Below, in pieces: positions 11,808 to 23,296 of a stretch of DNA of 64,000 bases. The notes under the pieces were generated by a model. It made no database searches. It was not told the origin of the DNA and was given only the letters and a program-made list of their open reading frames with translations. The translations under genes and the position numbers were made by a program. Origin of the DNA: Cylindrotheca closterium (taxonomy: Eukaryota; Bacillariophyta; Bacillariophyceae; Bacillariales; Bacillariaceae); contig CAKOGP040000890.1 of NCBI GenBank assembly GCA_933822405.4, forward strand, positions 296,749-360,748. The letters are read 5' to 3'. The first letter of the stretch is position 1. Each line of letters starts with the position of its first letter.

Positions 11808-13559
11808 ATGCAGGAGGTAATGGAAAAATGGTTTCAAGAAGCGTCGTCCGAGCAATGTGATGCCATGCTAGCCCTTCAGCTGGACTACAGGTTTGAGGGT
11901 GACGTCTTTGCTTCCTTGTGGTGGTCACATTTTCAAAAAATAGGCTTCCGACATACAGGAACCTCGTATGAAGTGCCAGCCTCTTTTCCATACTCTCAGA
12001 AGGAATACGTAGCAAACGAGATGTACTGTATACTGGATAATCTTGCAGTTCCACAACTGGTCAGTTCCTTTCAGCACGATAATGGCAACCGTTCCTCAGT
12101 GCTGCTACCAATAAACTTGGAAAAGATGTCATTGGAAGAAATGGATTGGTGGAAACGGATACGAAGGCAATTAATCTTTGCAAAGTTCCATTCGAATATT
12201 GACAAGCAATACAAGAACCAACAATCTGACGAAGGCGAAGAAATGGGGGACGATGGCCAACCGATCGCATCCAGACGGAGGACTAGGTCGGCCAATCGGC
12301 GAAGTGGGCCATCAGGTGACACGAATCCCAAAGGTAACTGCAGACGATCCTTCGTCACAGATGCTGGAGCTGATCTCTACATTCGTAAAAAGAAACGAGC
12401 TAAGACCAAGGGCAAGGGAAAGTCAAAATCTACCTCGGAACGAGATGATGAGCCGGTATTTCCTACGATAGATCAATATATTGTGTATGCCAAAGACTAC
12501 CACAATGCTGATTTGGAGGTTGTGGAAGAATCAATAGCCCAAACCTTTGACGAATGGCGTTTCTTGCTTTCGACGAATCAATCATTGCTGTTGTATGGAG
12601 TTGGGTCTAAACGGTCACTTTTGAACAAATTCATTTCAGTGCAGTTGCAACAAGATGGGGATGTCATTGAGATTAATGGTTTTGACTATTCCGTCACTAT
12701 TGAAGGCGTTTTGGACTTGCTTGTCCGTCTGTTGCTCAAAAATCATGAACCACGGCTTGATCTTCACGACATATCCTTGTTTAAGAACAATGGTGGTATC
12801 ACCAATGGCCTTACATATGCCAGACAAGGAGATGCAGTGATAGTCCAACGGGCGATAGCTATTGGGAAAGCATTGTCGCGTCGGGTAGTCGATACCTTAA
12901 AACCAATATATTTGGTGGTCCACAGTATTGATGGTGTAGGATTACGGAATTCTACAGCACAGGAAGCCTTGGCTGCTCTTGTATACCACAGTCGAACGTT
13001 TGAGTTTGGTCAAAATGCTGTACGCCTTGCCGCTAGTGTCGATCATATCAACGGCCCAATGATGTTATGGGACCCAACACTTCAAGCGACTTTCCAATGG
13101 GCTCGACGGCGTACTCCCACGCTCCGTCCATACACCAACGAAATAGTTAAAAATGATCTGTACGACAATCAAAGGGCGACTAAGGGGGGCAAGAATGGTG
13201 CCAAGACAGTTCTGGAATTGGAGCAACAGCAACTGCTGCAAAAGACAGATGTCGAGTCGATCTTTGACATTCTCGCATCTTTTGCACCACGACTCACCCA
13301 ATCCTTGCAGCTACTAATCCAGCTACAACTGGAGAAAAAAGTGGATTGGATTGGATACACAGATCTGTTTGAACAGTGCAAGCAGAGTTTCACTGTCAGT
13401 AGTGATCACCAACTACGGAATTGGATGGGGGAATTGATCGACCACAATGTGGTCGTTGTGGACAATAGCCAGAGGCCTCCTAGGTATAGGGTGCCATATT
13501 CAACTACAGCTCTGCGTAAAATCCTCAAGTTCAAGCATAAAAAGCATCAACTAGGGTAG
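11808..13559 (+). CDS. ORC2: Origin recognition complex subunit 2
   Basis: A single exon of 583 codons. ORC2 is a subunit of the six-part complex that marks replication origins in the nucleus and loads MCM helicase. The family core is clear: FDEWRFLLSTNQSLLLYGVGSKRSLL (residues about 247-272; the degenerate nucleotide-binding loop GVGSKR), then the VRLAASVDHINGPMMLWD block, and a winged-helix C-terminus (residues about 480-583). The first 230 residues are divergent and include a basic, low-complexity linker (KKKRAKTKGKGKSKS), probably a nuclear localisation signal. The length is usual for the family. The start ATG 11808 is the first in frame. Confidence 0.9.
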   Translation: MQEVMEKWFQEASSEQCDAMLALQLDYRFEGDVFASLWWSHFQKIGFRHTGTSYEVPASFPYSQKEYVANEMYCILDNLAVPQLVSSFQHDNGNRSSVLLPINLEKMSLEEMDWWKRIRRQLIFAKFHSNIDKQYKNQQSDEGEEMGDDGQPIASRRRTRSANRRSGPSGDTNPKGNCRRSFVTDAGADLYIRKKKRAKTKGKGKSKSTSERDDEPVFPTIDQYIVYAKDYHNADLEVVEESIAQTFDEWRFLLSTNQSLLLYGVGSKRSLLNKFISVQLQQDGDVIEINGFDYSVTIEGVLDLLVRLLLKNHEPRLDLHDISLFKNNGGITNGLTYARQGDAVIVQRAIAIGKALSRRVVDTLKPIYLVVHSIDGVGLRNSTAQEALAALVYHSRTFEFGQNAVRLAASVDHINGPMMLWDPTLQATFQWARRRTPTLRPYTNEIVKNDLYDNQRATKGGKNGAKTVLELEQQQLLQKTDVESIFDILASFAPRLTQSLQLLIQLQLEKKVDWIGYTDLFEQCKQSFTVSSDHQLRNWMGELIDHNVVVVDNSQRPPRYRVPYSTTALRKILKFKHKKHQLG

Positions 13560-13713
13560 GCGAAGACTACGATACTCATCACAGTACGTACTATACTATT
13601 TTCGGCTTGCTTCCGGTAGGTACTTCGGGGAAGGGGGTAGCTATTATGGGACTTTTATTGGGGGAAGAAACGACATGATTCGATCAACAGGTGATGTGTG
13701 TTGGCATTGACAA

Positions 13714-15072
13714 ATGTTGAATATCATGTCCTTGGTTTCGGAGCAAACACTGCATGGAAAGGTTGATTGTAGGCATGGAATCAACGAAGAGGCTCTATTT
13801 GCAGCTTGTGTGGACGCAAATTGGAGCAATGCGAGTGCATCAGATCTAGTTGATGGAATCGCAAAGGCTATCAACTCTGCCAGTGACTACCTTGGGCTAG
13901 TCGAGTATAGAGATGTGGGCCCAAAATGGCATTGGAATATTTCTAAAATGTCGAAGGGAAGAAACACAGTCATTGAGATTTTGCAACAGTCGGGTTTATC
14001 CACGCGACTGGATACGATGAAAATTCAATCGATATCACATGTGATCCAATCATTTTCAAAATGCAAATCTACTGAAATTTCAGAATGGGTGAAAACAAAA
14101 TTTCTTGAACTTCTTACTCAAGTATCTGATTGCGACACAGAGGGCTCTTTCAGGGAACGCAAAGATGCTGGATTATCCTTGATCTTCGCGTTCGGAACAT
14201 TGTTGTTACTGGATCAATTGGGTGTTCATCAATTGTCGTACTCTCCAGTTCCGATAGCATCTCTTGAAGCTCCGTATGCTAAGTTGCTTGTCAGTATGAT
14301 GGTGAACATGAACGATACTGAAATCCTCGCAAAGTCGACACCCTTGGGAGTAGGGCTGCTTCGCGTATGCTCAAATAAAACGAGTGCAGATCCAGGCCAC
14401 AGCTTGTTTTCCAACCGAATGTTGCTTCGAGGAGTAGGGCATGGTGAGAGCTTGCGAATGCATGCAGCCCAACAAGTGTCGATTTCAATTGCAGAAACAC
14501 TGCAAGATGAAGCCACGACGCCGTCTTTCACAAAACGTTTTGCCTCGGATTTGTGGATGAACGACACTATCGTTCATATGGAAACAAATTTGGACGATAC
14601 TACTGGTGAAAGCTTGGCATTTGCCATCAGCTTACTGTTGGATAATGGTGCGATTGATGCGTTTGTTACTCCGATTGTAATGAAGAAGGGGCGCCCTGCA
14701 CATACGCTCCACTGCTTGTGCAAGGACGAAACAAAGGACGGGTCCGCAAAAGTAAAAAAGCTGCTCGAGCTGATATTCCGACACACAACGACTTTGGGTA
14801 TTAGAATATATGATGACATGCCAAGAGCGAAACTCTGTCGATCAACGGTCACTGTACAAACACCATACGTGGATACATCAAGGGGGGGGAAAGTGGACGT
14901 GAAGGTTTCTAGCTTCAGGACTGGAGAAGTTATCGCAGCGAAAGCTGAATTCGATCATTGCAAGGATATCGCCATGGAGACTGGCATCCCGCTGAGTTTG
15001 GTATCTGATCATGCGTTGAAAATAGCTCGTAAGGAGCATCAAAGCTCGAGAACAGAGACTACAGGCCTGTAA
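13714..15072 (+). CDS. larC: LarC-like nickel-pincer cofactor nickel insertase
   Basis: A single exon of 452 codons. LarC inserts nickel into the pyridinium bisthiocarboxylate precursor that becomes the nickel-pincer nucleotide cofactor of lactate racemase and related enzymes. Diagnostic blocks are an N-terminal VDCRHGINEEAL (in place of the bacterial DCFSGISGDM), STPLGVGLLRV, METNLDDTTGES at about residue 290, TPIVMKKGRPAHTLHCLC, TLGIRIYDDMPRAKL and a final EFDHCKDIA segment. Both halves, which some lactobacilli make from two frames, are present in one frame here. The glycine-aspartate-rich bacterial N-terminal motif is altered, so activity is unproven. No larB or larE lies in this window. 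Another possibility is a LarC paralogue with a different metal role. Confidence 0.8.
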   Translation: MLNIMSLVSEQTLHGKVDCRHGINEEALFAACVDANWSNASASDLVDGIAKAINSASDYLGLVEYRDVGPKWHWNISKMSKGRNTVIEILQQSGLSTRLDTMKIQSISHVIQSFSKCKSTEISEWVKTKFLELLTQVSDCDTEGSFRERKDAGLSLIFAFGTLLLLDQLGVHQLSYSPVPIASLEAPYAKLLVSMMVNMNDTEILAKSTPLGVGLLRVCSNKTSADPGHSLFSNRMLLRGVGHGESLRMHAAQQVSISIAETLQDEATTPSFTKRFASDLWMNDTIVHMETNLDDTTGESLAFAISLLLDNGAIDAFVTPIVMKKGRPAHTLHCLCKDETKDGSAKVKKLLELIFRHTTTLGIRIYDDMPRAKLCRSTVTVQTPYVDTSRGGKVDVKVSSFRTGEVIAAKAEFDHCKDIAMETGIPLSLVSDHALKIARKEHQSSRTETTGL

Positions 15073-15448
15073 TAAAATGCCACAAACAACCCCCACTAAT
15101 TTGATTTTAGACCGGGGCTGGTCGACCTATTCGACCAGTTGCAACTTTTGAGAAACGGAAAACCAAAACGACAGTTACTGATTTTGCCGGTTGCACCACT
15201 CAAACTGGAAACCAGTTCGAACGTCCGTTGAGGACAGCGATAGGATACTATCTGTGCTTAATTGTTGCTACTCGCATCAAGCCCACAATTATATGCCAAA
15301 CATGTGGATGACATGATTAACACCAACGTCTCAAACGAGGCGGCAGAGCGATGAGTTCCAAAGTGGTTTTGTTTTCTCACAAAACAGCCGGTGCCACACA
15401 ACTGTCATTAAATTTGCATTCAGTAATCGTTTTCTACAGTTTTTCAAC
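15073..15448. other. Intergenic
   Basis: I see no gene here. A perfect inverted repeat lies at 15118-15138 (listed separately). The remainder is presumably 3' UTR of the LarC gene and promoter of the FG-motif gene. Confidence 0.6.
15118..15138. terminator. Perfect 8-bp inverted repeat 46 bp after the LarC stop
   Basis: CTGGTCGA (15118-15125) and TCGACCAG (15131-15138) are exact reverse complements around the 5-nt loop CCTAT. In RNA this would be a stable hairpin in the 3' UTR. Eukaryotic genes do not use bacterial-type terminators, so an mRNA structure or a protein-binding palindrome is more likely. The type chosen is only the nearest label. Confidence 0.3.
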
Positions 15449-16899
15449 ATGGTTACCCAGTCTTCTCTACCCCACAACAATGGAGCCCGTTCTCCAAACT
15501 TCTCGTTCTCGCCTGGAAGTAAGTCGTCATCACGTAGTTCCAGTCTTTGTGAATCGAACTGAATGAAACCTCAACCACTTTTCAAACGCTGCTGCATTGC
15601 TCAAATGCATCTTCCCTTGAATGAAACATTGACCCTACAGCGAACAACCACACCACGGTCAGATTTACCACCACACCAACCATCAAAACCACTGCACCAT
15701 CCTTTAGGTTTAGGACCACTCCTTTTCCGACCGATGTGACAACGCCCACATCGAGCAAGCTTGACCGTTACGTCAGCAACGACACAAACGGCACCCACGG
15801 CGTCATCAACCTCCCCGTCACCCATGGCAGTATATATAACCCGATGACTTGCCCACCGCCTGCCAAGAGGGCCCCACTCTTCTCTCCACCACCATATTGT
15901 TCGAACGACACAAAAAACCAGAATCAGGCGCCAATCTTTAGCTTTGGATCGTCCAATGCGACCGCGACTGCAACGGCTAGAGATCGTAATCCATCTCATA
16001 CTGACTGGCGCACAGAGCTTGCTGGTGCTACTCCCTTTTCGATTGATAATTATCTTCAAAACAATCCCTCTCCCTATCCAATGTCAGATGTTGACAGTGT
16101 TGGTGTGAAACGAGGCCCTCGGTCTGGGTCTCGTCCAACCCGCTCCTTTGCTTTCGGTCGGACCGAACCCCTTATTTCCAGGAAAATCTCAGCCAATAAC
16201 ACTAGGAAAAGTGGACATACCGGCGGAACCGTGCGCCAACCCCAGAAGGCTGCGTTTCGTCCAAATCTATTTCCCAAAGTTGCCCCAGAGTCCAACGACT
16301 TCATGGATTCTACACCAATGAAAAAACCTCCTTTTGTGACCAATACATCACCTGGCACTCAAGCTGCAGTCTTTGATTATGATCTTGGTTTTCATAAAAG
16401 AATTGGCGAGGCAAAGATCACAACCTCCACTTTTACTTTTGGGAAAAGTAGCAAAAATGTCGCTGTCTTTGATGAGGAACTTGATGTGGATGAAAAACTT
16501 ACCGATGCACCTACTAGTAGTGGAGCTTCTACTCTTTCTCTTACCAAGACTAGCACCTGTATTGTAGCCTCAGATGATGATATTGTTGAGAAGGTTACCG
16601 CGGAAGAACCTACAGAAGGGCTCGAAAACAATGGCAACCAAACTGCGGATTTGGAAATTCGTGTTGAAGTGTTGGAGGAGCGCATGGTGGCATTTATGGG
16701 CTCCTCCAATGAGGAAGAGAAGGGTTGCCCTCCAAAGACTACACCTACTAAGACCTCAAACAAAGCAGGGACGCTTTCCAAGACCCCCTTCAACACACCC
16801 AACCCTCAAGATACGCATCGTGTCACCAGATCCATGTCTGCGAAAAAGAAACGGTCCGGTCGCCATAGTATGACATTGCGAGAACTCGACCCTGTATGA
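15449..16899 (+). CDS. FG-motif low-complexity protein, possibly nucleoporin-like
   Basis: Two exons, 15449-15518 and 15641-16899, give 442 residues. The first exon starts at the only good ATG and ends at a GTAAGT donor, and the phase fits. The protein is Thr/Ser/Pro-rich and basic, with scattered FG-type motifs (NFSFSPG, IFSFGSS, SFAFGRT, TFTFGKSS) like those of FG nucleoporins. A short predicted coiled coil lies near residue 365 (LEIRVEVLEERM), and the C-terminal tail is basic (SAKKKRSGRHS). No folded domain is recognised. Nuclear-pore or nuclear-periphery function is inference from composition only; a chromatin-bound mitotic protein would look similar. Confidence 0.6.
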
Positions 16900-17306
16900 G
16901 ATTAGTTTCCGTCCTGGATGCTAAACCGCATATCCTCGCTTATTCCAAACTACGACATAGAGGATCTCTATGTGCGCACTTCTTTCTTGCTCGGTCAACC
17001 AATAGTTGGCCGTTCACTTCATCTTCTAAAGAAATCCTGGTGTAAAATAACGGCATTGTAAACTGAATCTACTTAATATAATGACAGCACGTCAAAACAT
17101 TTCTACCACCTCGAGCATACTGTAATGATAAGTTTGGTTGATGCTTTCAAGGAAAACATGAATGCAACAAGGCGGGACTCAAAGTGTACCGGTAGTCAAT
17201 TGGATCAATCACAACTCCCGCCACCAAAATAGAGACAAAAAACGAAGCAAATTATGCAACACTTTGAATTTTCTTTTTGCACAACTGCTCTTCTACGAAC
17301 CATCAC
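16900..17306. other. Intergenic, promoter side of the SNF2 gene
   Basis: I see no gene. The palindrome TACCGGTA occurs at 17187-17194, about 113 bp before the next start codon. Confidence 0.6.
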
Positions 17307-20300
17307 ATGATGGAGATCGAAAATGGCTTTCTTTACCAACAAGAATGCGAGATTGTCGTCATCGGCGACATAGAAGTTCCAGATTCCAAGTGGTTGAACC
17401 TTATTCTGGAAGAGAATTCATCAAATTCTGCTTTGGATGATGAAACGTGCTTGTCGTTGGATCTTGTAGTAACTGCCCCCGACAATGGATCTGTCAGGCT
17501 GTGCGGACCAAGGCCTCGATTCGACGGCACATCAAAAGATATGAAGTCAAATATTAGTGCATCAGGTGGGCGCAAACAACGATCAGATGCAGTACTCCTT
17601 CTCGGTCTCACACTGACCTGTCAAGATCTTGGACACATCATTATCAAGACAGTGAAATTCCGGATACATGAAAAATCTCAGATTTCAGAGGAGCAAGCAA
17701 CGGCAATGAATCAAAGAGTGGCATCCATGTACATTACTTTTAATGTTCCTCACGTAATCATGAAGTCGATGAGGGGGCGGAATGAACGTCGCTTCATATC
17801 TTTGTCATCGAAGATGTTGCCTCCATCAACACAACTACTTCTTATGCTGATGAGAAGTGACTGGGATTTTCTTGACGCAACAATATCTGCAAGTAACAAC
17901 CTGAAAATAGGAGAGATGAATAGATGCCAAAGAAGGCCATCTCTGTTTCCGTCTAAGCTACTTCTGAACGAGGTATACCCGAGAATACGAAGTGCAGCAT
18001 CGCTGGACCTCGAGATTGCTCAAGAGCTAAAATCAAGATTAGACCCGGGAAAGGGGACTTTAGACAGCCTTCCGAAGGATATCCTCGAGCATCACATTGC
18101 TGTGTTCCTCAGGGCTCGATCACTGGACTCTTTGCGACGTACTTGCAAATCAATTCATCGAAATCTCAGCTCGGTCGTTCCTGGAATGTCACTGAATTTG
18201 TACGACCATCAAGTCAAATCATTAGGATGGATGAGATACCGAGAAACCCAGTCAATTTCAGAAGGGGACTTAATATCGACCACAAGCCGACGAGTTCATT
18301 GCATGGACGGAGATCCACATCGTTCCGCTTCAGGAGGCGCTTCGACTCTTCTACTGGATCGTATTGAAGGTGCTAAAGCCATTCACATATCTCAGTTCGA
18401 CGGTGAAGAAGTTGTGCTACAACGCGATAACCCACTGACTGCGATGGTTGCAAGGGGTGGGCTGCTCTGTGACGATCCAGGCCTTGGCAAAACAATCACC
18501 GTTCTTTCTTTGATCCTTCAGACGTTTGGGCTGTCGACCTCGTTGGCCCATGACGAAGCCAAGGAGACCACTATCCACGATAAAAAGAATATAGAGAAGG
18601 CTAGCGATCAACTGATATTTGAGGAATATTGGAACGAAAATCTCGTTCCACGGGATCGCATTTCATTCATGCTTTCGTTTCTGATGGACTTGAGTCGAGA
18701 CAACAGATTCACTTTTGGATACTTCGAGTTACCAATAGATCCAATCAGGGATGGTTGTCCAGACTACTACGAAGTAATAAAGGATCCACTTTGCTTCAAG
18801 GCGATAAGGCAGAAGGTGAACGATGGGGAATACAGCCACTTTGCCGATTTTGAAAGGGACATTGAGAAAGTGCTCGAGTATGTATTATTGCGTTTGTCTC
18901 CTATGAATATTGTGAATTGTATCGAAGCCCCTCTTACATCCACTACAGGAACGATTTAAAGTATTATCCTCCAGGTGATGAAGTACATGAAGCTGGTCTC
19001 AAGTTGAGGGAGAGCTTTCGGAGAATCACTAAGAAATTGAAGGCAAAAACTATCAAGACTGCAAAAAAATCTTTCTCAAGAGCAGGTGCAAAACCAAATT
19101 CGAGAGTTGCCGCTCTGGTGGAGAAGAATAGACGAAAGAAGTTGAAGGATTCTCTCACGCCATCTTCGTCAACTCTTCTTGTTGTACCAGGGGTTCTTTT
19201 GGAGCATTGGGAGGTTCGTCTGTACTTGTTGCATGCTCATTCTAATTCCTTCTCGTTTGTCTTTAACATGTGGAGTTGTCACTCTTTCGTTTGATGCCCT
19301 TTACAGGAACAGCTGTCGCTCCATGTGGATCTTAAATACTGCACATGCAAAACTCCAATAGTATTTGAATACAGGGGTACAAACAAGTGCGAACTCAAAA
19401 TGGAGCAGATTCTGGCTCAATGCGATGTCGGCAAAACCCATTTTCCGCTCCTATTTATCGACAAGACTGGAACAAGGAAGCTTCCTCCGCCTAACTTCTT
19501 GTCAAAATTCAGCGTTGTTCTCACAACAAACCAACGATTCACCAACGAGTGGAAAAATGGCTCGCTCGAAGATGAATTGAATAGGAAGCAAGGCGATACC
19601 AAGCTGTTTCAAGAAGATGATGAAGAGCCCTGTACCCTACTGAAGGTGAATTGGTTGCGAATGGTCGTCGATGAGGGCCACTCGATGGGAAGAGGGACGG
19701 ATAATTCAGCAATATCATTTGCATCTTGGATACATGCCGAACGGCGGTGGGTGATGACGGGCACCCCAACGAGGCAAACTCTTTCACAAACCGGGTTGGT
19801 AAGCATTCGCCATCTACTCCATTACTTGGGACACACCTTCTTCTCCAGACGACAGAATGGTGATACTTTGTGGAGCAATCTAGTCACCAAAGGCTGGAAT
19901 CGCGGTTATCTCGCTTCCTTTTACAGAATTCAAGCTCTCCTTTCTCTTCTGATGGTACGTCATACCAAAATGGACATTGAAGAGCTCCCACCTCCCCAAT
20001 ATCAGACAACTGTGCTTCCAATGAGTAAGGAGGAAGTCACGACCTACAACACGTTGGTATGTGCGGTACAGTCAAACTTGCTCATCACTTCGATGGAAGG
20101 TAGAACATCTGGTGCGCAAGATTCCTTGCTTGACAAGTCTCAATCACGACACGCCAAGAGAGCGCTGGAGAATGTCCGACTGGTTTGTGCTGGGGGTACT
20201 CAGGTGCTCCCGACACTTGATCATAAGAATTGGACTGAGTTCATTAGGGACATTGAACTGTGCAATCCGCCTCCAGAGAATCTCGCGGCTGTCAAGCAAT

Positions 20301-21615
20301 ACTTGTCGAGGGCTGTGACTGGAGGTCTTTCTGCATGTGGTTCGTGCGGCATGATGCTCAGTACCCTCCTAGTTTTTCCTTGCGGTGATCTAGTTTGCAC
20401 AGAGTGCGCCGATCGTGATTCACGTGAATGCGTTGTTTGCTCCAAACCATTTGATGTGGATCTATTTCAAAGACTACAGCCGGGAATGCTCTACGAGTGG
20501 CTGCATAACGTGGAAGAAGAGCTCAAAAAGAAGAAAAACAAAGGAGTGGGAACCAGTGTATCGAGTGTAAACGTAGAGGACTCAATCGCCACGCTGGATG
20601 GTGGTGCTGGTGTCATGGCACCATTGGATCCAACTCAACCACGTCGGCGAAGTAGAAAACCTGGAGATGGTCATGCCTGTTTATATAGCCCTAAAACTAC
20701 AAATGGGGAGTGTATATTGTGTTGGAAGCAGCATGAGAGTTGCAACTTCATGACATCATCAAGTCAGTGTAATGAATGTTTTCAACGAGCTGAAGACTGT
20801 CCGGAGAGTGAAACAAAGTCTTTTCACGTTGTCACAAACCTACTTGGACTGTACACTCAGCAGCAGAATCGGGGCCAACAAATTGCTTCCCCATCTTCGA
20901 TAGAGATACAGCTAGCGACAAGGCGTCCTCTAAAGGCAATCGTTTTCTCTCAGTTTCGAAAAGTTCTCAACATGGCTGGGGATAGACTCCTTCGAAGATT
21001 TGGAGGTGGTTGCATAGCCGAGTACTGGGGTTCGTTTCGGCGGAAGGAGTTATCCAGATTTATTCATGATGATACATGCTTTTGCATGCTCCTTGGAAAA
21101 GATGGCAGCGAAGGTCTTGACCTTAGCTTTGTAACCCATATGTAAGTTTCGATGCAATGTTCCATGGTGGCATTTGACGACATCTCACAACCATCAAACT
21201 TCACAATCAATCCAGTTTCTTCATGGAGGAGGTGTGGGATAAATCTTTGCAAGAACAGGCAGTCGCTAGAGCGTGGAGAATGGGTGCCAAGGGCTCGGTC
21301 GTCGTAGAGACCCTCGTGGCCCAGAATAGTGTCGAAGAGACAATGGCTGAAATGGAGAAAGGGTCTTATAATCCAGAGCTGACAATTGACAGGGGTAGCG
21401 ACCTTGCTGGAGCAGCCAAACAATCAAAGCTAAAGAGCTCCGAATACCAACGTGCAAAGCTCCAATACCTGTTGAAGGGACTTGCGCTTGTTACAAATCA
21501 GTATACTTCTTCATTTGGAGTTAACAAACGCCCAACGCCTATCGCGAGCTCAATTTCGGAACCGCTTGCCAAGAAGCAGCGATTACTAGACAGAAGGGTT
21601 CGTTTTCAAGAGTGA
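17307..21615 (+). CDS. SNF2-family helicase with F-box, bromodomain and RING finger
   Basis: Four exons (17307-18877, 18949-19213, 19307-21141, 21216-21615) give 1356 residues; the start is the first in-frame ATG. Domains in order: a divergent N-terminus; an F-box (LPKDILEHHIAVFLRARSLD, about 252-290); the start of SNF2_N (LYDHQVKSLGWMRYRE) with Walker A DDPGLGKT at about 387; a bromodomain inside the ATPase (PIDPIRDGCPDYYEVIKDP, about 455-525); then the rest of SNF2_N with DEGH (about 732) and the MTGTPTRQ block; a RING finger (CGSCGMM...CSKPF, about 950-990); a second Cys-rich cluster (about 1110); and helicase C with QEQAVARAWRMG. The SNF2-plus-RING arrangement resembles the Rad5/Rad16 group, and plants have an F-box SNF2 protein. 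Likely a nuclear remodeller or translocase with ubiquitin-ligase activity that reads acetyl-lysine. It ends 35 bp from the convergent aminotransferase gene. Confidence 0.85.
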
Positions 21616-21650
21616 AGTTGTAGATGTCTCGTTATTAATCCCAAGCCAAT

Positions 21651-23296
21651 TTAAAGGATGCCACTAAGCGTATTCTCATTTAGATCTCCCCAGTCCAGTC
21701 GTCTGATCTTTGCCACTATACGGCTCAATCGTTCCATTCCAACTCTCAAGACCTCCGGGGGAACCCACGCATAACAAATGCGGAACATTCCGGGCATCTG
21801 TTCTCTCATACTGTCGCCAGGGGTCAATATCACACGAGCGTGATCAATAAATAATTGGCATAGCTTTGCTTCCCACTCCTTCGTTTTTTCTGGTAGTATT
21901 GCGCTAAAGTCAACATAGACAAAAATGCCTGCCTGCGCTGGAACAAATGGTAGCACCCTAATGAATTCAAATGAAACGATGAGAGAATTGACATCACAGA
22001 CCAATCACAATCTATTCCGACGTACATTTCTTCTAGCTTTTGTACACAAATTTGATAGTTGTTCCGTAACCTTGCACTGGATTCTTCTAGATAGTAGTCG
22101 ACAAATTTATCATCGGTCATCAGCTCTGCAACAATGACTTGCATTGGATTGCTAACACCTCCGAAAATATTCAGATTTGACAATCCATTAATGTAATCTG
22201 CAACGGTAGAGAATTGAATATAATACGACGATTCAGAAGATGTGCAAAATATGAGTCCAAGAAAACTGTTCAGATTTATCATACCTTTGTTCCCACTCAA
22301 AACAAACCCAACCCGCAAACCACTAGCACCGAAGTCTTTCGATAGAGACCAAACCATATGTACATCGTCTCCTAGTTGTCCATCCATAATCCGGAGAACA
22401 GATTGAAAGGTGTCTTGAGGAGCTGACAATGCATAAATTTCATCTACAATGGTATGCATCTTTCTCTTTCTTGCCCAAATGATCGCATCTCGAATCACTT
22501 CAGGGCGATATATGGTCGCGAGGGGGTTATTCGGATTCGTTAAAAGTAGAAAACGCGGATTCAATCCTTGTGATCGAGCTTCCAAATATGCCATGTCTAG
22601 CTCGCTTTCGGTTGGACCTTGTGTCGGTCTAGCAAGTGAGAAACCAAAAGGAGTTATCTCAGCTACTAGAGACATATCACTGTCAAAAGCACTGTAATAG
22701 GGACGAGGAATTAACGCTGCATCACCACCATCACCGAGAAGAAAGAAAAGGCTGTTGAGGATTCCTGCAGCCCCTGATGCAATTCCGATACTGTCGGGAC
22801 TGATTGCAGCCAAAGCCTTTTCGATTGAAAGCGAAGGCAAGTGCGGGTAAAGGAACCTTTTGGCAAAGAAATAAGCCGCTGCTTGCCGAGCAACTGGTAG
22901 TCCTAAGAAGGAGTTGTATGCATAAACGCTGTCATCTGAGAATGTTGTGCTTGCGGTCTGCGGTTGCATCAGCTTTTTCGCCAAAAGGTCAGTTGCCAGC
23001 TTGTTCTCAGCAACACAAAGCGGAATGTATCCGTCTGGATGATCAGGATCATAAGGATATTGTAGTCCTAGTAAGAATGATTCGAGGTATGGAATTGCAG
23101 GAGACAGCGCTCTTTGCTGACAACGTGTTGAGATATTGGATTCGGTTGCCCTTTTCGAAATTCGAAGGCTCCGTCCATTTCTTAGACGTCGCTCTTTTCC
23201 TTCTCTGTGTTTCTTCACAGTCCACCACGCTGATGCAGCAAAAAGAACGCCTGAGATTATGGTAAGTGATCTCTCTTGATCTCTGACAATCTTCAT
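21651..23296 (-). CDS. Class I/II PLP aminotransferase, ACC-synthase-like
   Basis: Exons on the minus strand are 23296-22285, 22197-22002 and 21957-21651, giving 504 residues. The first ATG in frame is 23296. A hydrophobic segment near the N-terminus (TIISGVLFAASAWW) suggests a membrane anchor or targeting signal. The PLP fold is clear: SGAAGILNSLFFLLGDGGDAALIP, LLLTNPNNPLATIY, VDEIYAL, and the lysine that binds PLP in SLSKDFGASGLRVG. The closest relatives by motif are ACC synthase-like and alanine-type aminotransferases. The substrate cannot be told from sequence. The intron at 22198-22284 is 87 nt and stop-free, so a naive ORF reads through it. The intron at 21958-22001 is only 44 nt, but it restores the frame and the CDW-VLPFVPAQAG junction. 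Confidence 0.8.

Noticed and set aside
15601..16059. 152-codon minus-strand ORF
   Set aside because: It is a shadow of the FG-motif gene, with composition following the Thr/Pro-rich plus frame.
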